64,000 bases of DNA from Membranipora membranacea (GCA_914767715.1 OU612066.1:9923001-9987000); one strand, 5' to 3'; positions 38,589 to 51,777 are shown, counted from the first letter of the stretch. A program made the numbers and translations. Notes: generated by a model from the sequence alone, not told the origin.

Positions 38589-41500
38589 TTAGTGGCGATA
38601 CAGGGTTAGTTCCAATGTATTTGAAGACAGGGTCATAAAAACCTTTGACTTGCCGATGTTTACTGGAAGAGTTTTCTGATCTTTTTCCTCTGGGTTAGGC
38701 AAATAGATTTTTTGCCCCGACTCTGGTCTTAAATGGTTTGCTGCAAAAACTGGTAATGTTGCATATGAATAGACATCCTCGCACTCAGGATCACTAGAAT
38801 CATTTGACTTCATCCCTTTTAACTGTCTTGTAATGCTCAGGGAATCAGATTCGGGAGGAGCCAGTGGGTGATAGTCAGTGTTTGCGAGAGCTTCCAAGCC
38901 TGTTGGTGATAAAGGTTGATTTTCATTCTTGTTTAGAAGGGAAAGCCTTGGTCTGGGTGTCGGTTTAGGAGGAGTCACATTGTTTCCAAGTTGATCTAGC
39001 ATTTCTACATACTGTGACTCAATCTGATCTTTATTCATTCTTCTCGGTTTTGGTGCAGCTGATTGTAATCTCTGCAGCTCATGGTTTAATTTCTGTGAAT
39101 CCTTGTGTAGTGGCCGAGGAGTAATTCTAGGAGGGATTGTGCTCCTATCTTTTATATCTGGTTCTAAAGCAAACCCTGTGACAATGAGAGAATAATTGAT
39201 TGGAGGATTGGTATTGTAAAAGATAAAATAACAAATTATAAAACCACATATAAATAATAAAACTAGTCGTGAAATATATAGCAACCAACAAGGGTCTGTG
39301 TCCATAAAAATGATTATTTGATTGTTTCAATATAAAATTGCATTATGATATTACACCTTTAATACTTCACCTCCAGGTCTTACTATCGACTCGATCTTTA
39401 AGAAAGTTTGGTAGCAAATCGTATAAACAATTTTCCAACAATGCAATTTCCACTAACCTGTTCCTAATTCAGATTCCTTGTTTGCCATAATGAGGATCGG
39501 TATCTGTATTTGCTGTCCTTTGGGTTTATGTGGTACAGTCTGTGTTTCTTCTGAGATCCTGGGTTCTGGTATAATTTGTTGGTTTCTGATCAGAGCCCTA
39601 TTTGAAGTCTGATTGCCATTTGTGACACTAGTTCCTGAATGAAGGGTTCTCATTTCTATCGTGTTTGGCTCCAATTCAATCCCTGTGAGAATAATAAACG
39701 AGTTGATAGGATGATAGACAAATAAAAGTGAGCTGCTGGAATATCAAAATGGGCAATGACTCAAATAAATCTCTTGCTCAGGCGTGTGCTAATCATCACG
39801 GACCCAGGTTGATAGTTATAGTCTCATAGTATGACCAACATTGGTCTTGAACTATGAGAGAGAGAGAGAGATTGTTTTATTGCTTGTCATCAATGATGAA
39901 GCAAAATTATAGTGACTGTAAGAAGGCGTTATCATTTAGGAGTCTGATACTAAAAGGTATGAAACTGTTTAAAAAACGAGTTGTGCGGCACTTAGCTGAT
40001 AATGAAGTGTTTTTCTTGACATTGACATATATTTACATACAAGTAGGTCAGGTTATGGCAATCAAGAAGTTAAGAAAAATTATATTGTCAATAACTATCA
40101 TGTGCCACTGAATAAAACAACATGAATTATGTTTCACATAAATAAGGAAAACAACCACTAACCTGTTCTCCGGCGTGATTTCTTCTGTGCTGAGTTAATG
40201 TTCTCCATATGAAATCGTCTCCTGTTATGTTTATACCTGATATGTACACCGACTGATATAAACAGCAAGAGGAGAAAAGCCGCTGCGAGGCCTATGATCA
40301 CTCCATGTTCCCACTTGAGCTCTAGTGAAAATATAATAACACAAAAATATACCGTATCATTTAACATGATGGTTGTCTTCTCTTTTTGCACACAGAGACA
40401 ACTCACTCTTCTCTACTAGAGATCTTCTATTGGTCAGCGCTTGATGAAGCGGTAGTTTTTATCCTGATCAGCATTTGGTTATTACATGTGGGAACTGACA
40501 TAAGAAGATATTATTTAATTGTGAAGGCAGCGGCTGTCATCTAGTATACTTAGGATAGCTTGATCTGTTTCTCCTTTTTTGTTTTAAAAACATTTTTTCT
40601 GTCACTGAGTGCAAAACATTTCGAATGAGATGACTTTGGTTACCAATAAAAGTATATAAAAGTATATATATATATATATATCTGACCTTACCTTTGCTTG
40701 CTGTTTTACTTGTTGTAATATCAGGTGTATCTCTACCATGAAGATCTGAAAATTCCATAACATAAATGCTGGTTATCTGTCTCTATAATCATAAAACCAT
40801 ACACAAGCAAGCAAGCACAGTGTGAACAGAATCAAATTTTACTTACCAACACGGTTGCGTGAATCACAACAACATTCTGTCACAATAGGAAGAAGGTTTT
40901 ATCTTACATAATATCGGTCAGTTACAACAACTCTCAGTTTCCTCACCTTTGTAGCTTATAGTAAGTAGATTCCAATTCTCATCTATTGCGTAGATATGCG
41001 ACGCATCATTAGTGACTTTTTTAACCACCAGTTGCCGGCATTGGTTAAGATGTTTCTCAGACATCAGTGTAATCCCTGATGCAATTGTTTCTGCCTTGAG
41101 ACAGACTGAGAACCTTTCGCCTGCCGCAGTGACTATTTCCAGTGTGTTGTAAAGTTCAGTCACTAGTACTGCGTTGTGGGACAAACTGAACACACTTATC
41201 AGAATAGGTAAGTGCTTGCTATCAATTTGAACTTTATATGTGCTGATTTGAGACATGACATTGTAGGACACCCAGGTGGTTTGTTGCTGGTCTTTAAAGA
41301 ATATGTTTAACAAGCTAAAATCTGGATTGAAAGCAAATCCTATAAGGCTTTCCTGCTCAGTTAGGTGGTAGATAGCCGACAGAGCAACTCCATGACCATC
41401 GGGAACCATCTTCATCAAAGCTTGCCCATCAGTGTAGAAAATTTCACTATCATCACGAGGATTGGCTTTCACATAAGTAATTTTGAGGTCAGAAAATTGT

Positions 41501-44500
41501 TGACATGAACTAGATGATTTCTGACAGCAATGTTCAGCCTTGCAAATTAGAATGTCACTTGCGGCGTTTTCAGTTTTGTAAAGCTTAATCAACATTGCTA
41601 CTTGGTCGAAAATAATAAAATCACTATTTTTGAGCTGTGAAAATTGAGTAATATTCGACTCTGGATCCGATATAATGACAGTGGCATTGCGGGTTTCAGA
41701 ATCAATGAGCCGTATTTCTCCCCCAGAGGAAAAAAGTAACCTTTGGTTTACACCGGCGACTTTTTCAATGTGAGTGAAATCATGTTTGTAGTCCTGAAGA
41801 ATAGAAGGATCAATTTCAGCTAGTTCCATATCCAAAGACCTTAAATCCAAAGACAGGAATATTAATATGATTTGACCCTGTCAACCTCAACTGGCAAGCT
41901 AATTTCCACATGTAACCACGCATTTATTGCAGTGTCTAATCATTGACTGCGGCTTCCAAAAACATGGTTGTCGCTTTGTATGCCCTAGTTTCTTGACGGC
42001 CATGAACAGGCTGAGGATATAAAATAAAGACATAAGCTAAAATGTTCATTTAATCTAAGCGTTTCATACAGAGACATGGCACATACCTTGTGAGTTCACC
42101 TAGACTGTAGTGTATCCAAAATGTAAATGCTATACAGTATTTTACTAAGTGATATGATCGTCTCATAATTGATCAGAGATCAGGTTGGCTGTCATGAGAA
42201 GGAATGAATAAAGGGTTTACTCATCAAGGATCTGGTTTTATAACAAAAATATTAAGCCTAGTGTGCAATGGTGCCTGAAAGATCCCAACATCCTATTTAT
42301 ATGACTGCAGCTGCTTCGCCAGGTTATTACACAAATCCTTGATACCAAACCATATAATGATATGACAACCTCAAAGCCTGAGCTCCCACATAAAGTTTTA
42401 TTTTTTGCAGGCTTTATACCAAAGAAAAGGTGATTTAAGCCATTGTCTGTTTTATAGAATGGAAATCAGGCTGTTTTTGCAAGTTTCAGTTTGGTGGTTA
42501 GTTTTCAAGGATTGTTGGGATATACCAATGACCTAATTTCAATTCAATTCAGGCTGATGACAAAATGATAATACTACATTCGAAGATCCGGAAATGAAAG
42601 AAGCAGTCATTTTCATCCAACCCAGGATCAGTATTATTTCCAATCGAAACCACGTGATCACCTGATATATCATTACATTATTGGGTTGAAGAGAAATAAC
42701 TTTTCAATAAATATAACTCACTTGCAAAACTGATATAGCATATTAAAAACCCTGTCCTGATAATGATCTTCTTTAGTTGAAAATGTTGAGATAACACGGT
42801 ATACATCAAGTTTAGCTTAAAATTTACAAGAAGTACTATTAAAACCGCCACAATAAGTTTTCGCACAGCTCAGGATGCATAAGTCTGACTTTTGTGAAAC
42901 GCCTGCTTGGAACAGCACATAGATATCTTTTACTGCCATTATCTAAAATAAAATTTTTTTTTTTTTACAAACATTTGATTTTTAGCATGAGCTTGATTAT
43001 TATGGTCATAAGTTGTTGCCAGGACCTATAATCATGTATGGGGAAAGTTGATACAAATCAAAAATATTTAAAACTCAGCTAAAAGATGGGACATCCAAAG
43101 GTTTTGACTGGTTATCTCATTCATTCTGACATGCTTATGAGGATTCACAAGTAAGTAAGATAATAATTTTCATTTTATTTTGGCCATTAAAGATTTGTAT
43201 ATTGTTATAGCAATCAACATGGCAGTGTGAGTTAAAAAAAGACCTCATTTTGTTGTTTAGTAGCAATAGACAATGCCATGGCGCTACTTACGTATGTATT
43301 TGATAAGTGTTTTCCCTTTGATGCTGTTTTCATTTGCATACTCAAACACCTGGTTTGCGCACATTGATAATTCCTGCGGCGCTCTTTCAGGGCTAGCCTG
43401 AAAAATACCAAGGCCTAGGATAAATGCAGAAAGCAGATGATATATTTCTGATAGTTGTATTGCTTACACAATTTAAAGTAGAAGACAACACTGGCACCAC
43501 TAAATACGTATCAAGATGTAATTAACCTTCACCAGTAGGCAACATACTTGATTCTAGAAAAAAAATCCTTTGTACATCATTTTTTTCCAATAATATATTT
43601 ATTTGGAGAGTACAGGTATTTGTGTTACAGAAACAAATGGTGGAAGAGAGTTTGTAATTGAAATAACCAAAATTATCAGATTTAACATTTATTCATAACA
43701 TCCAAATTTAGAAGGAGTACATCATTACGCATCAAATATCAAAATATAACTTTTGTGGTTGTCTGCCACTTCAAGTTGGTGAAAATAGAATTTGGAAAAA
43801 CAAAATTTCTAAATTTCTTAGTTTGTCACAGTTTAACCATTATTATTTGTAAAATAACCCACCACAACTATTAATCTGTTCTGAAAAATGTCTGCAGTCA
43901 TTTGTCCAACCTCATCCCAATTAGAGGTCCAGTAATCCATCAAATTATAAATGTGCATCACATAGAATTTCCTGTGTTCCTCACCCTTCAATGAGTAGAC
44001 ATCTCTTCTTATGTTATTCCAGTAGGTGCCAACTAATAACATAAATAATGAATAAATTAATGAGAAAGGAATGTTTTTTAGAATAAAGACAGTAGTGTAT
44101 AATCATTCCCCTGTTGCAATGATTTATGTCAATGCAAATATATTTTTAATATATATTAAAAATATATATATAGATATATATATATATTAAAAATATATTT
44201 GCATTGACATATATATATATATATGTTTTGTCTCACCAGTGATACAATCTCAACGATTTGAAATTCAACTACAAATTTATTTGCCGATAAAGCGCATTAG
44301 CTGAGTTTTAGGAAAAACAAACCAATGAAAGATGATTATTTATGTAAGAGCTTGCATTAGTACTATGTTTGACTACAAAGAATAAAATGAAAATCAACTA
44401 CGGTTTCATGTGACAATAAAACTCATCAGTGTTAATGGTCTTTCAAGAAAATGCTGACTCAACATAAACAAGTTTATCACCATAGGGAACTGCCTAAACA

Positions 44501-45436
44501 GCGTCCTTAATAACTTGGTAAACCATCATTATATATCACCTTGTTTGGCAATAAGCTCTGATGAATCATCACTTTTCATTATGGAGCTCCAGTAATATGA
44601 TGCACTCCTTAGTGGATTATTTGTTTTCTCTTTACTCTTCACAAGCTGGAGCGTTGGGCACACTGCAACCACCGACCTCCCTGAAAATTAAAAGGTATCA
44701 ATTTTAGAACATACTGATGTTGCCAGAATTTGAAATGGATATATTTTGAGCACTAATGTTCGCAACAGGCAACTGTAAATCCATCCCTGATTTAGTCCTA
44801 TAGATTTAAACATATTTATGTATATTTACATTTTGAATTCAAACTCAGAAAGGTTGGCAAATATCAGTTCTATCAAATGCTACCAAATCTGTCATTATTT
44901 CCTTTTCAATTTATATACATTTTTTTCGTTTTCACCTCTTTTTTGGCATTATTTGGAAATAAATTCAATATCGAAATAATATAGACTATCAATAAAAGTG
45001 TTCACAAAATCAGATGGTATCCGCTGTTACATATCAACAAAACCTAAGCCACAACAAAGAGATGAGAAAATCGACCAATCAAAATATGTTCATATCTGTA
45101 TCCTAACCAACATACATTTTGATAACACCATATAAACAACCCTAGTATAATAGGAAATGCTGTACAGTTTTAGCGCACCATGTGAAATCCACCTACTCAG
45201 GCAAAAAAACATGTTTAACTAGTCAAAACCATCCAAACGAACCCTATAAGGGTGCAATCCACACATGTACAGGTATCCAGGGAACCAAGAGCAGGCTAGA
45301 ACAAATTTAGGATATCATGCTTCTAGTATATTACTATAGGCTTAATGAGAAGCTTTGTAAAGAAGCTTCTTCAATTGTACGTACCTGTTAGAAATATTAT
45401 AATACAAAACTGAATAATACTAAATTTCACTTCCAT
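38589..45436 (-). CDS. Receptor-family copy C, full-length type I membrane protein
   Basis: Exons (minus): 45436-45385, 44680-44540, 44032-43863, 43397-43292, 42942-42890, 42115-42087, 41839-40947, 40745-40692, 40321-40163, 39682-39458, 39175-38589. They total 2469 bases, or 822 residues plus stop. Residues 1-17 are a signal peptide (MEVKFSIIQFCIIIFLT). 18-183 form a small-exon N-terminal region (CPTLQLV; YWNNIRRDVYSL; KFYVMHIYNL; ANQVFEYA). 184-481 have repeated strand-turn patterns like a beta-propeller, with N-glycosylation sites (NATV, NITQ). About 506-528 is the membrane segment, followed by RYKHNRRR (stop-transfer). 530-822 is the cytoplasmic tail, with SQYVEML (Y683), PKPTPRP (697-703) and DVYSYATLP (Y763, Y765). 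Weak points: exon 5 has a gtcaga donor, and the 29-base exon 6 has GG where AG is expected. I recognise no named family. A signalling receptor is inferred from the architecture. Confidence 0.8.
40918..40946 (-). other. Read-through end after exon 7, copy C
   Basis: Without splicing at 40946/40945 the ectodomain frame continues to ESCCN and a stop at 40918-40920. Copies A and E have the equivalent end. See the entry for copy A. Confidence 0.35.
44138..44229. repeat. AT-rich hairpin in intron 2 of copy C
   Basis: A long perfect inverted repeat: tgtcaatgcaaatatatttt at the left returns as its complement ending at 44,201, around a (TA)n centre, followed by more (TA)n. It could be a tiny inverted-repeat element or replication-slippage product. 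The same intron of copy A has only a short ta run. Confidence 0.6.
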
Positions 45437-48370
45437 CTTTACCAGCTCCAATCTCTTCTCTGTGCAGTTTAGCTCTGTGCATCAAGGTGCGTGCAAGATC
45501 ATAGATACAAAGTATTGTAGCAATTTCTGTTGCCAAACTAATCATTGTCTTCTCGATTGGAGCTGGCATTTTGAAAATATGACCCTTTGTTGACATGAGT
45601 AGAATGGTCCTTTGTGGAATATTTGATGATACATGGAAGACATTACCTTCATTGATAATGGACAATTAGCACTAGCAACGAAAGCAGAGTTTGGCCAAGC
45701 AATGCAGAATCAGTACAGATTAAAATAACAAGAAATGCCATACAGGATTATTAACAGTTGTGTTTTAAACACCAAGATCAAAGATTCTAAACTGGGCTCA
45801 CCAAAACTGAGCACCCATAAACAGGGCCTCATGGTTTTTATTCAGACTGACCCTTCCGGTCTTAAAAAGGCGGAATACTGGAAAATGTTTTATGGCTTTT
45901 GACCCTGTTCGGGTGATTAGATGGAGTATTAGACGCTGTCTAGCTTCTTTCACCACATTTATTTGCCTAATCTGAAGTTCTGATGAAACAATAGCCCTTT
46001 CATTCTGATGGATCTCTGTTTTGGCCTCTAATTGACATCAAATGAAGATTGTTTGCCTGCGTTTATCTTGTGATAGAAGAGCAATACCAATCTCAGTGAA
46101 TTCAAAGATAAGTTTGATGGCAACTAAAAATGAGCCGTCATGTAATAATATAATTTATTTGGCTATTAAATGGCCACCAATCGTGAATAGAACAGATAAT
46201 TTTAAATATGATGTGAAGTTGCAAGTTTAGGAGAAGGCTAAAAAGATTATAGATAAACATATTATGAAACTTCTTAGTATCTAGGATTGATACAAAAAAA
46301 CTATATAATATCTCTTTGTGATGAGCAGGATATGACAGAAGCTGGCTCTTAGTCCTATGATAAACAAGAGTCTCATTTCCAGAGATCCGTAAGCTCCTGA
46401 CCAATGGAGCTCAAACATCGAGCCGCTCTGTTTTAATGCTTACAAAAACAAAACATTACATCATTGATTTGACTTAAAATGTTTCTGTATAAAAAATTAA
46501 TAAACAGAACAGGATTTTTTAGCCTTCTTTTGTTTCGTAATGGAAGAGGATTAACACCTTGGCGTTACGGACACATAAGTCACAGATTAGGTCATTAATC
46601 TCTGTAAAAAAAAAGAGTTTGGGGGCATCAGTACCTGGGCTCTCATGTAAAACTTTTTTGCTGGGATCAGAAATATAAGCAGATGGCTTGATGGTTACTG
46701 ATTTGTGAATAAAATCATTGCTTGGCATACAGCTATGAAGGACTACCGATGACAGATTGCCACTTTTTTCATGTCTGAGGTATTTCATTTTCAATGACAA
46801 AAATAGTAGCTCTTTGCAATAAACAGGGTTGAGGTTGAGGACTTTAGATCTGCGAATTTGATTTCCAGCACCTGCAGTTGTTTTCAATTTGTTACTGGTA
46901 TGTCATCAGTTACCAAGGTCCTTGCAAAACAAGACTAAAAATACAGGAGATCCGCTATGTGTTTGCATACACCTCATTCAGTAAAAATGTGTCTTCCTCT
47001 GCCTGTCCACTAACTCGCATTGCAGCCGTCTGAGCACTTAGACGACAATGACCCAGGCTATCACCAAATAAAGCATAGATAGCCTTCTTAATGTCACAAC
47101 ATGCAACACACATCAGCATATTTAGCTCCATCTAAAACAAATGTTGTAATGGTAACACATATGCAAATACATGGTCCTACCCTATCCCTGATTTTTCCTA
47201 AGAGAATATAGCCCTGTCTCTTACTAAATGAAGCAGCTGAACATAGTAGTGATTCAGAAAATTGTAAAAGAAACAGTCTGAATGCAACAACGTTAAATCA
47301 ATGATTTAATAATCCGCTTTTTTGCAAGCATAGAAATGTGTTATTATCATTGGACAGTAGAACACGGATCTCTGGGATAATGGAAATAAGACCTTCTGCC
47401 AAGAGAAAGTGTTAGGGTCTTTCTTTTCTAGCTTATCAAAAAGTACCATTGTTCTATTTTTTTGTTATCTTTCTGAGTTAAATACGTTAGAGATGATAAG
47501 GTTGCAAATAAATAATCTTTTCAGCCTATCTACGCAACTTAGTTAACGCTTAAACACCTTTTTGTGTACCCGCAAAAAATCTTACCCATATAATCACCTG
47601 CTTCTGCAAAAAAATGAAGTATTACATGACACCGCTTATTAAAGGGACAACAAAAAAGAGAATATTTCTAATATCTTACTCAAGTTTAGAAAACTGACAT
47701 AATTTGTGTCAGACAAGAGAAAGGGCTTGCATATGGCAGCGCAAATTTTCAAATCCAGAACTATGTTTTGCCTCTTGACCCTTTTGCGTATGAATATTGA
47801 ATAAAATATGTCAAGGGTCTAAAGAAGTTGAACGTATATCACAATAATCCTTACGCTATCCATCAAACTTAAAACTTGCTGAGGCTGACAGATATCCTTT
47901 GTTTTCGCCAATAGATGGCCATTAAATCACCTGCTCCTTGTTAATACTACAAAAAATTAAACATTGGGTGTGCACTCAGCTTTTTCGTAACCAAGATTAA
48001 AATTTCCCAATCAATCCTAATAACAACATGTAGCTGTGATGTCAGGATGGTATCCCTCTTTTATGGTTAGACAAAGGGATGCAAAAAATTGATAACTTTC
48101 AATCAATACGTTGTTCTAACCCGGATTGCTTTCTTGAATATGGTTTCGAAGAAGTTTAGGATTAACGTGCAATGTTTTGGAGCAAGATTAACACAATACC
48201 CTAGTAAGCAGCTGCAATCCAATATTATGATTTGTAGATTGCTCAAGCACCAATGCACGCAAAGCTATGATATTTCGTATATAAGCAGAACAAATTACAA
48301 GAGAATTTAGAAGCTCAAAGGAGAGGCAAACAGAGCAACTGATCACAAGGAGCAGCATATATAGATAGAT
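45437..48370. repeat. Right arm of inverted duplication, spacer between C and D
   Basis: No gene. It is the inverse counterpart of the spacer between R1 and A. Matching landmarks are the segments at 46,640-46,770, 47,000-47,110 and 48,240-48,370 (which equals 13,060-13,170 inverted). Upstream-region conservation with copy A lies at 45,470-45,600. It has copies of the dispersed cctccctttgt repeat at about 46,520 and 48,050. Confidence 0.6.
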
Positions 48371-48664
48371 ATATATAGACATGGAAAATGTGATTTAAGA
48401 GCAGGTTATTGAATATTTTATTGTGGGAATATTGCTAACATGCTTTTGTGCCAAACATTTTGGAGACTAAGTTAAAAAGAAATGGGTGTAATATCAATAT
48501 GTATTTTGATAATGTTATCAGTCTGCAATGTTTTCATGTATGCTGACTCATGTCATATGTCATAATATTATTTACCATGTATTTAACACACTGCCATTAC
48601 AAAATCTGGTAGTTGTTCACAGATTGCGCTGATATAAAAAGATATATCGTTAGCATTGATACCG

Positions 48665-48939
48665 TAATACCTCACCTATAAGTCGCGTGACCTATAAGTG
48701 AAGCACCTCCCTCGGAAAAAATAAAAAATAAAAGCCACCCCTTTGAAAAAATATCTGACCTCGTTGGGAGTCAAACCCACAACATTCAAATAAAACCTAT
48801 GAACAAGGCAGTCGCTCTACACACTGAGCTATTTGGTCCAATATGAATATAAAAATGCTTCAAATGATAGCCACGCCTATATGCTCCTCTCTTATAGCCG
48901 CCTTCACTTATAAGTCACTGACTTATAGGTGAGGTATTA
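48665..48939. mobile_element. TIR element carrying a tRNA-like sequence
   Basis: 275 bases with perfect 20-base terminal inverted repeats (taatacctcacctataagtc), extending with some mismatches to about 40 bases. It sits in the intron between exons 10 and 11 of relic D. The matching intron of R1 (around 12,760-12,780) lacks it, which gives an empty site. Confidence 0.8.
48762..48842 (-). ncRNA. tRNA-like sequence inside TIR element
   Basis: On the minus strand: a tagctcagtgtgtagagcga A-box/D-arm, an anticodon-arm-like hairpin, a longer than usual variable part, then gtgggtttgactccca as T-arm/B box. The loop does not give a canonical anticodon (no T at position 33) and the acceptor stem is poor. 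It is therefore tRNA-derived, not a working tRNA. Confidence 0.55.
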
Positions 48940-49451
48940 AGGTATATTCTTTCTAATTGTCACATTAATGTCTCTTTGATGCAGAGTCAGATATAATACG
49001 AATGAGAACAATCAGTCCCGGAATAACTCTTCCATCACACTGGGAGGACTCACAGAAATCAAATCAGCAGCCGCAGAGATTTCAACCAGTTGCACCAAAA
49101 CCAAGAAGAATAGATAACGGTCAGATTGAATCCCAGTATGGACATATATTGAATCAAATTGGTAACATTTTGACTCTTCCAAAACCGACAACCAGGCCAA
49201 GACTATCTCTTCTCAACAAGAACAAAACTCAACCTTTCTCACCCGTAGACTTCGAAGCTCTCGCATACACTGACCATCACCCTCCAGCTCTTCTTGAGTA
49301 TGATTCTCTCAGCAAAAAAGGTCAGGCAGAGAGCGAAAGGTCAAATGATTCTAGTGATCCTGATTGCAAAGATTTCTACTCGAATGCAAACATCACCAGT
49401 TTTTATCGCAAATCAATGAAGACCAGAAAAAGGGCTAAGCGCCTGCTCTAA

Positions 49452-51777
49452 AAAATCAGAGAATAAAAGATAAACTCTCCAATTAAACGTTTTTCAGTCA
49501 ATGGTGTTTATGACTATCATCAAATAAATTTATATTATCCCTGAATAATCAGATATGTCACAACAAAAGTGTTATCTTGCCTTTTTCTATAAGAATTACA
49601 CTTGTATGTCTTCTTCATTTTGGTTTACAGCTCAATCCTATATTGGCAGATATGTATATTTTTGTTTTTTTTTATTTCTAACCTCCTGTCATCAAAGTGT
49701 AACTGTGATTTGGTGATAAATTAGACCTATTTATATTGGCCTTAAAATATCTGATAATGTTAGCTATAAAAAATAAAGTATCTTATAATGTTAATCCTTT
49801 AAAAGTTTATGTACAATATTTTCGCAAAACAAAAAATTCAAATCACACAATAGCTAGAACATAGCACCGAATATTTGTCCGCTTTTGTAACATGTGCGGA
49901 AACCCTGAAGCTTTAATTTAAAGGCCGTTTAATGTAACTGTATCTTTAGATATGTGATTTAATTATATGAAAAAAGGTAATAGCAGTAAATACTGACACA
50001 AATGATGATAAATCTTATGACCATACAATGCTGCAATCAAAAATGATAATACATTGCTAAATTTACGATAATAATTTGTGACTACGATATGGATTGGAAA
50101 TATCCATTAGGCTTGTTGGGAATCGGGTACATCTTAAATGAAAGGAACCTGACTAGACTGCGATGGGTGAATTGCAAATCTGCTCAATATTTTTTGTTGC
50201 TGAGCTGTATGTGATTTCGAGATATTTTGTTTACTGCTGTGTGTGAGCTTCGCAAGCTGGTTGGCATATTTTCCATCAATTGATCAGATTGGATACAAAA
50301 TTCTAGCTTCTAGCTAGTAACAGAAGCAATGCATTATTCAATCCTATCTCCAAAAAGAATTGCCACATGGCGAATCATATAATGCCGTAGGTGGGTTAAC
50401 TTGTTGATGTTGAATTGTCGCCAGTCACGACTCACAAACAAACTTGATATAACATTTATAATTTAAAGTAGAGAAAATGGCACCATGTTATTTTATACAG
50501 TTGTGAAAGTTTAGAATTGCCCATTGGTAGGCAATTGCTAATCAAGCCTGAAAAACACACTACTGAAGACAGTCAAAAAAATAGTAATGACAGCAATAAA
50601 TATAGCATTGGCAAAAATGCTCATAACAATGCATAAATGCTCAGATTTTGATAGCGCAAAATGTAATAGGTTCATTGATAGCTTTTGGGCTGTTACTGGA
50701 ACATAATGCATAGCCTGAAAATTCTATATAACAAGGGCTCAATAACAATAGTTTTGAAATTGCTAGCCAGGATCGTGCTGCGTTGCACTGCTTGGTTGGT
50801 TGGAAGGCCAGATTATTTTCACCTTCTCCCCTTGCCACAGCCTTTAAAATAGTGATAACTGCTCAAATTATGGATAAACGTGCTAACTTTTTGTTGCTCT
50901 ATCTTTTTTATAGACTCATTTCCTCGGATGTCATTTACATACTATGATAGTACGCGTGTTACATTTCAGTGTGAAAACGATAAATTGTTCCACTCTTGGA
51001 TGTTTTTTATCGTTCAATCTACAGAGTTCACAATCCTTGGCAAACTAAGATGATACACATTATACATACCTGTGCAAAAACGTGTTATACTTCAGGCTCC
51101 CAATCCTCCGACCAGCAGTGGAAAATTCACTTTTCGTTTATATAGACTTCCCAAGAACATTGAGGCCTCTGCATAAAAACAATCAGCGACTATGCCTCTG
51201 ATAGCTAATTATTGATAGGTCATTTTTTCGCCTCCCTTTGTCCTCATGATAAAAGAGGATTATCACCTTGACAATTTAATCTAGATACAGAAACCACAGA
51301 TTAGGTAATATTAATCTAACATTTTCTAGGCTTAAAAGAATATTGTTTTGCACACAATGATCATTTTTTTTCCAACAGAAACAAAAACACAGAAGGTTAT
51401 GACAGAAACCAGCTTTTCATGTCAGATAGTAGATCTTATTTCTGTTATCCCAGCAGTTATTCGAAATATACTGACCAATCAAAATCTTATATTCAGAATA
51501 GAAAAAAATATACTTGAGAAGCAGAAAAAAGCCTTTGCTTTTAAAAACTGTCACAAATGCTCCTGTCAAAAATTTGCTTAGTATTGCTGGTAGTAATCCA
51601 TAGCAATAGCATAGCTTGTTCACATTTCAGGCACAGACAGCACAAAAAGAAATGTATTTGTATCTAAACTTCCTGGAAAATCTCATTAAAAAAAAGTAGA
51701 ACTCTTCAATTTACGATGAATGACACAAAAGGACAGGTTATTTGTGCCCCCTATATCTCCCGTGATCAACTAGATTA
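49452..51777. other. Intergenic stretch with one dispersed repeat
   Basis: No gene. 51,228-51,320 holds a copy of the dispersed cctccctttgt...aaagaggattatcacctt repeat. The rest is AT-rich, without recognisable features. Confidence 0.4.

Larger units (their letters stand above)
48381..49451 (+). pseudogene. Receptor-family relic D (end of exon 10, exon 11)
   Basis: The last bases of exon 10 (48,381-48,404, degraded) are followed by an intron and exon 11 from 48985 (tgatgcag acceptor) to the stop at 49449-49451. The frame gives SQYGHILNQI, LPKPTTRPRLSLLNKN, SNDSSDPDC and then departs from the other copies after NITS, through a small frame change, ending early at KRAKRLL. Here the tyrosine motif is SQYGHI, which fits the ITIM consensus better than the SQYVEM of other copies. 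No upstream exons remain, so it is probably not expressed as a receptor. It is head-to-head with copy C and inverse to R1. Confidence 0.7.

Noticed and set aside
48762-48842. Working tRNA gene
   Set aside because: Poor acceptor stem, non-canonical anticodon loop and altered B box; better read as tRNA-derived text in a mobile element.
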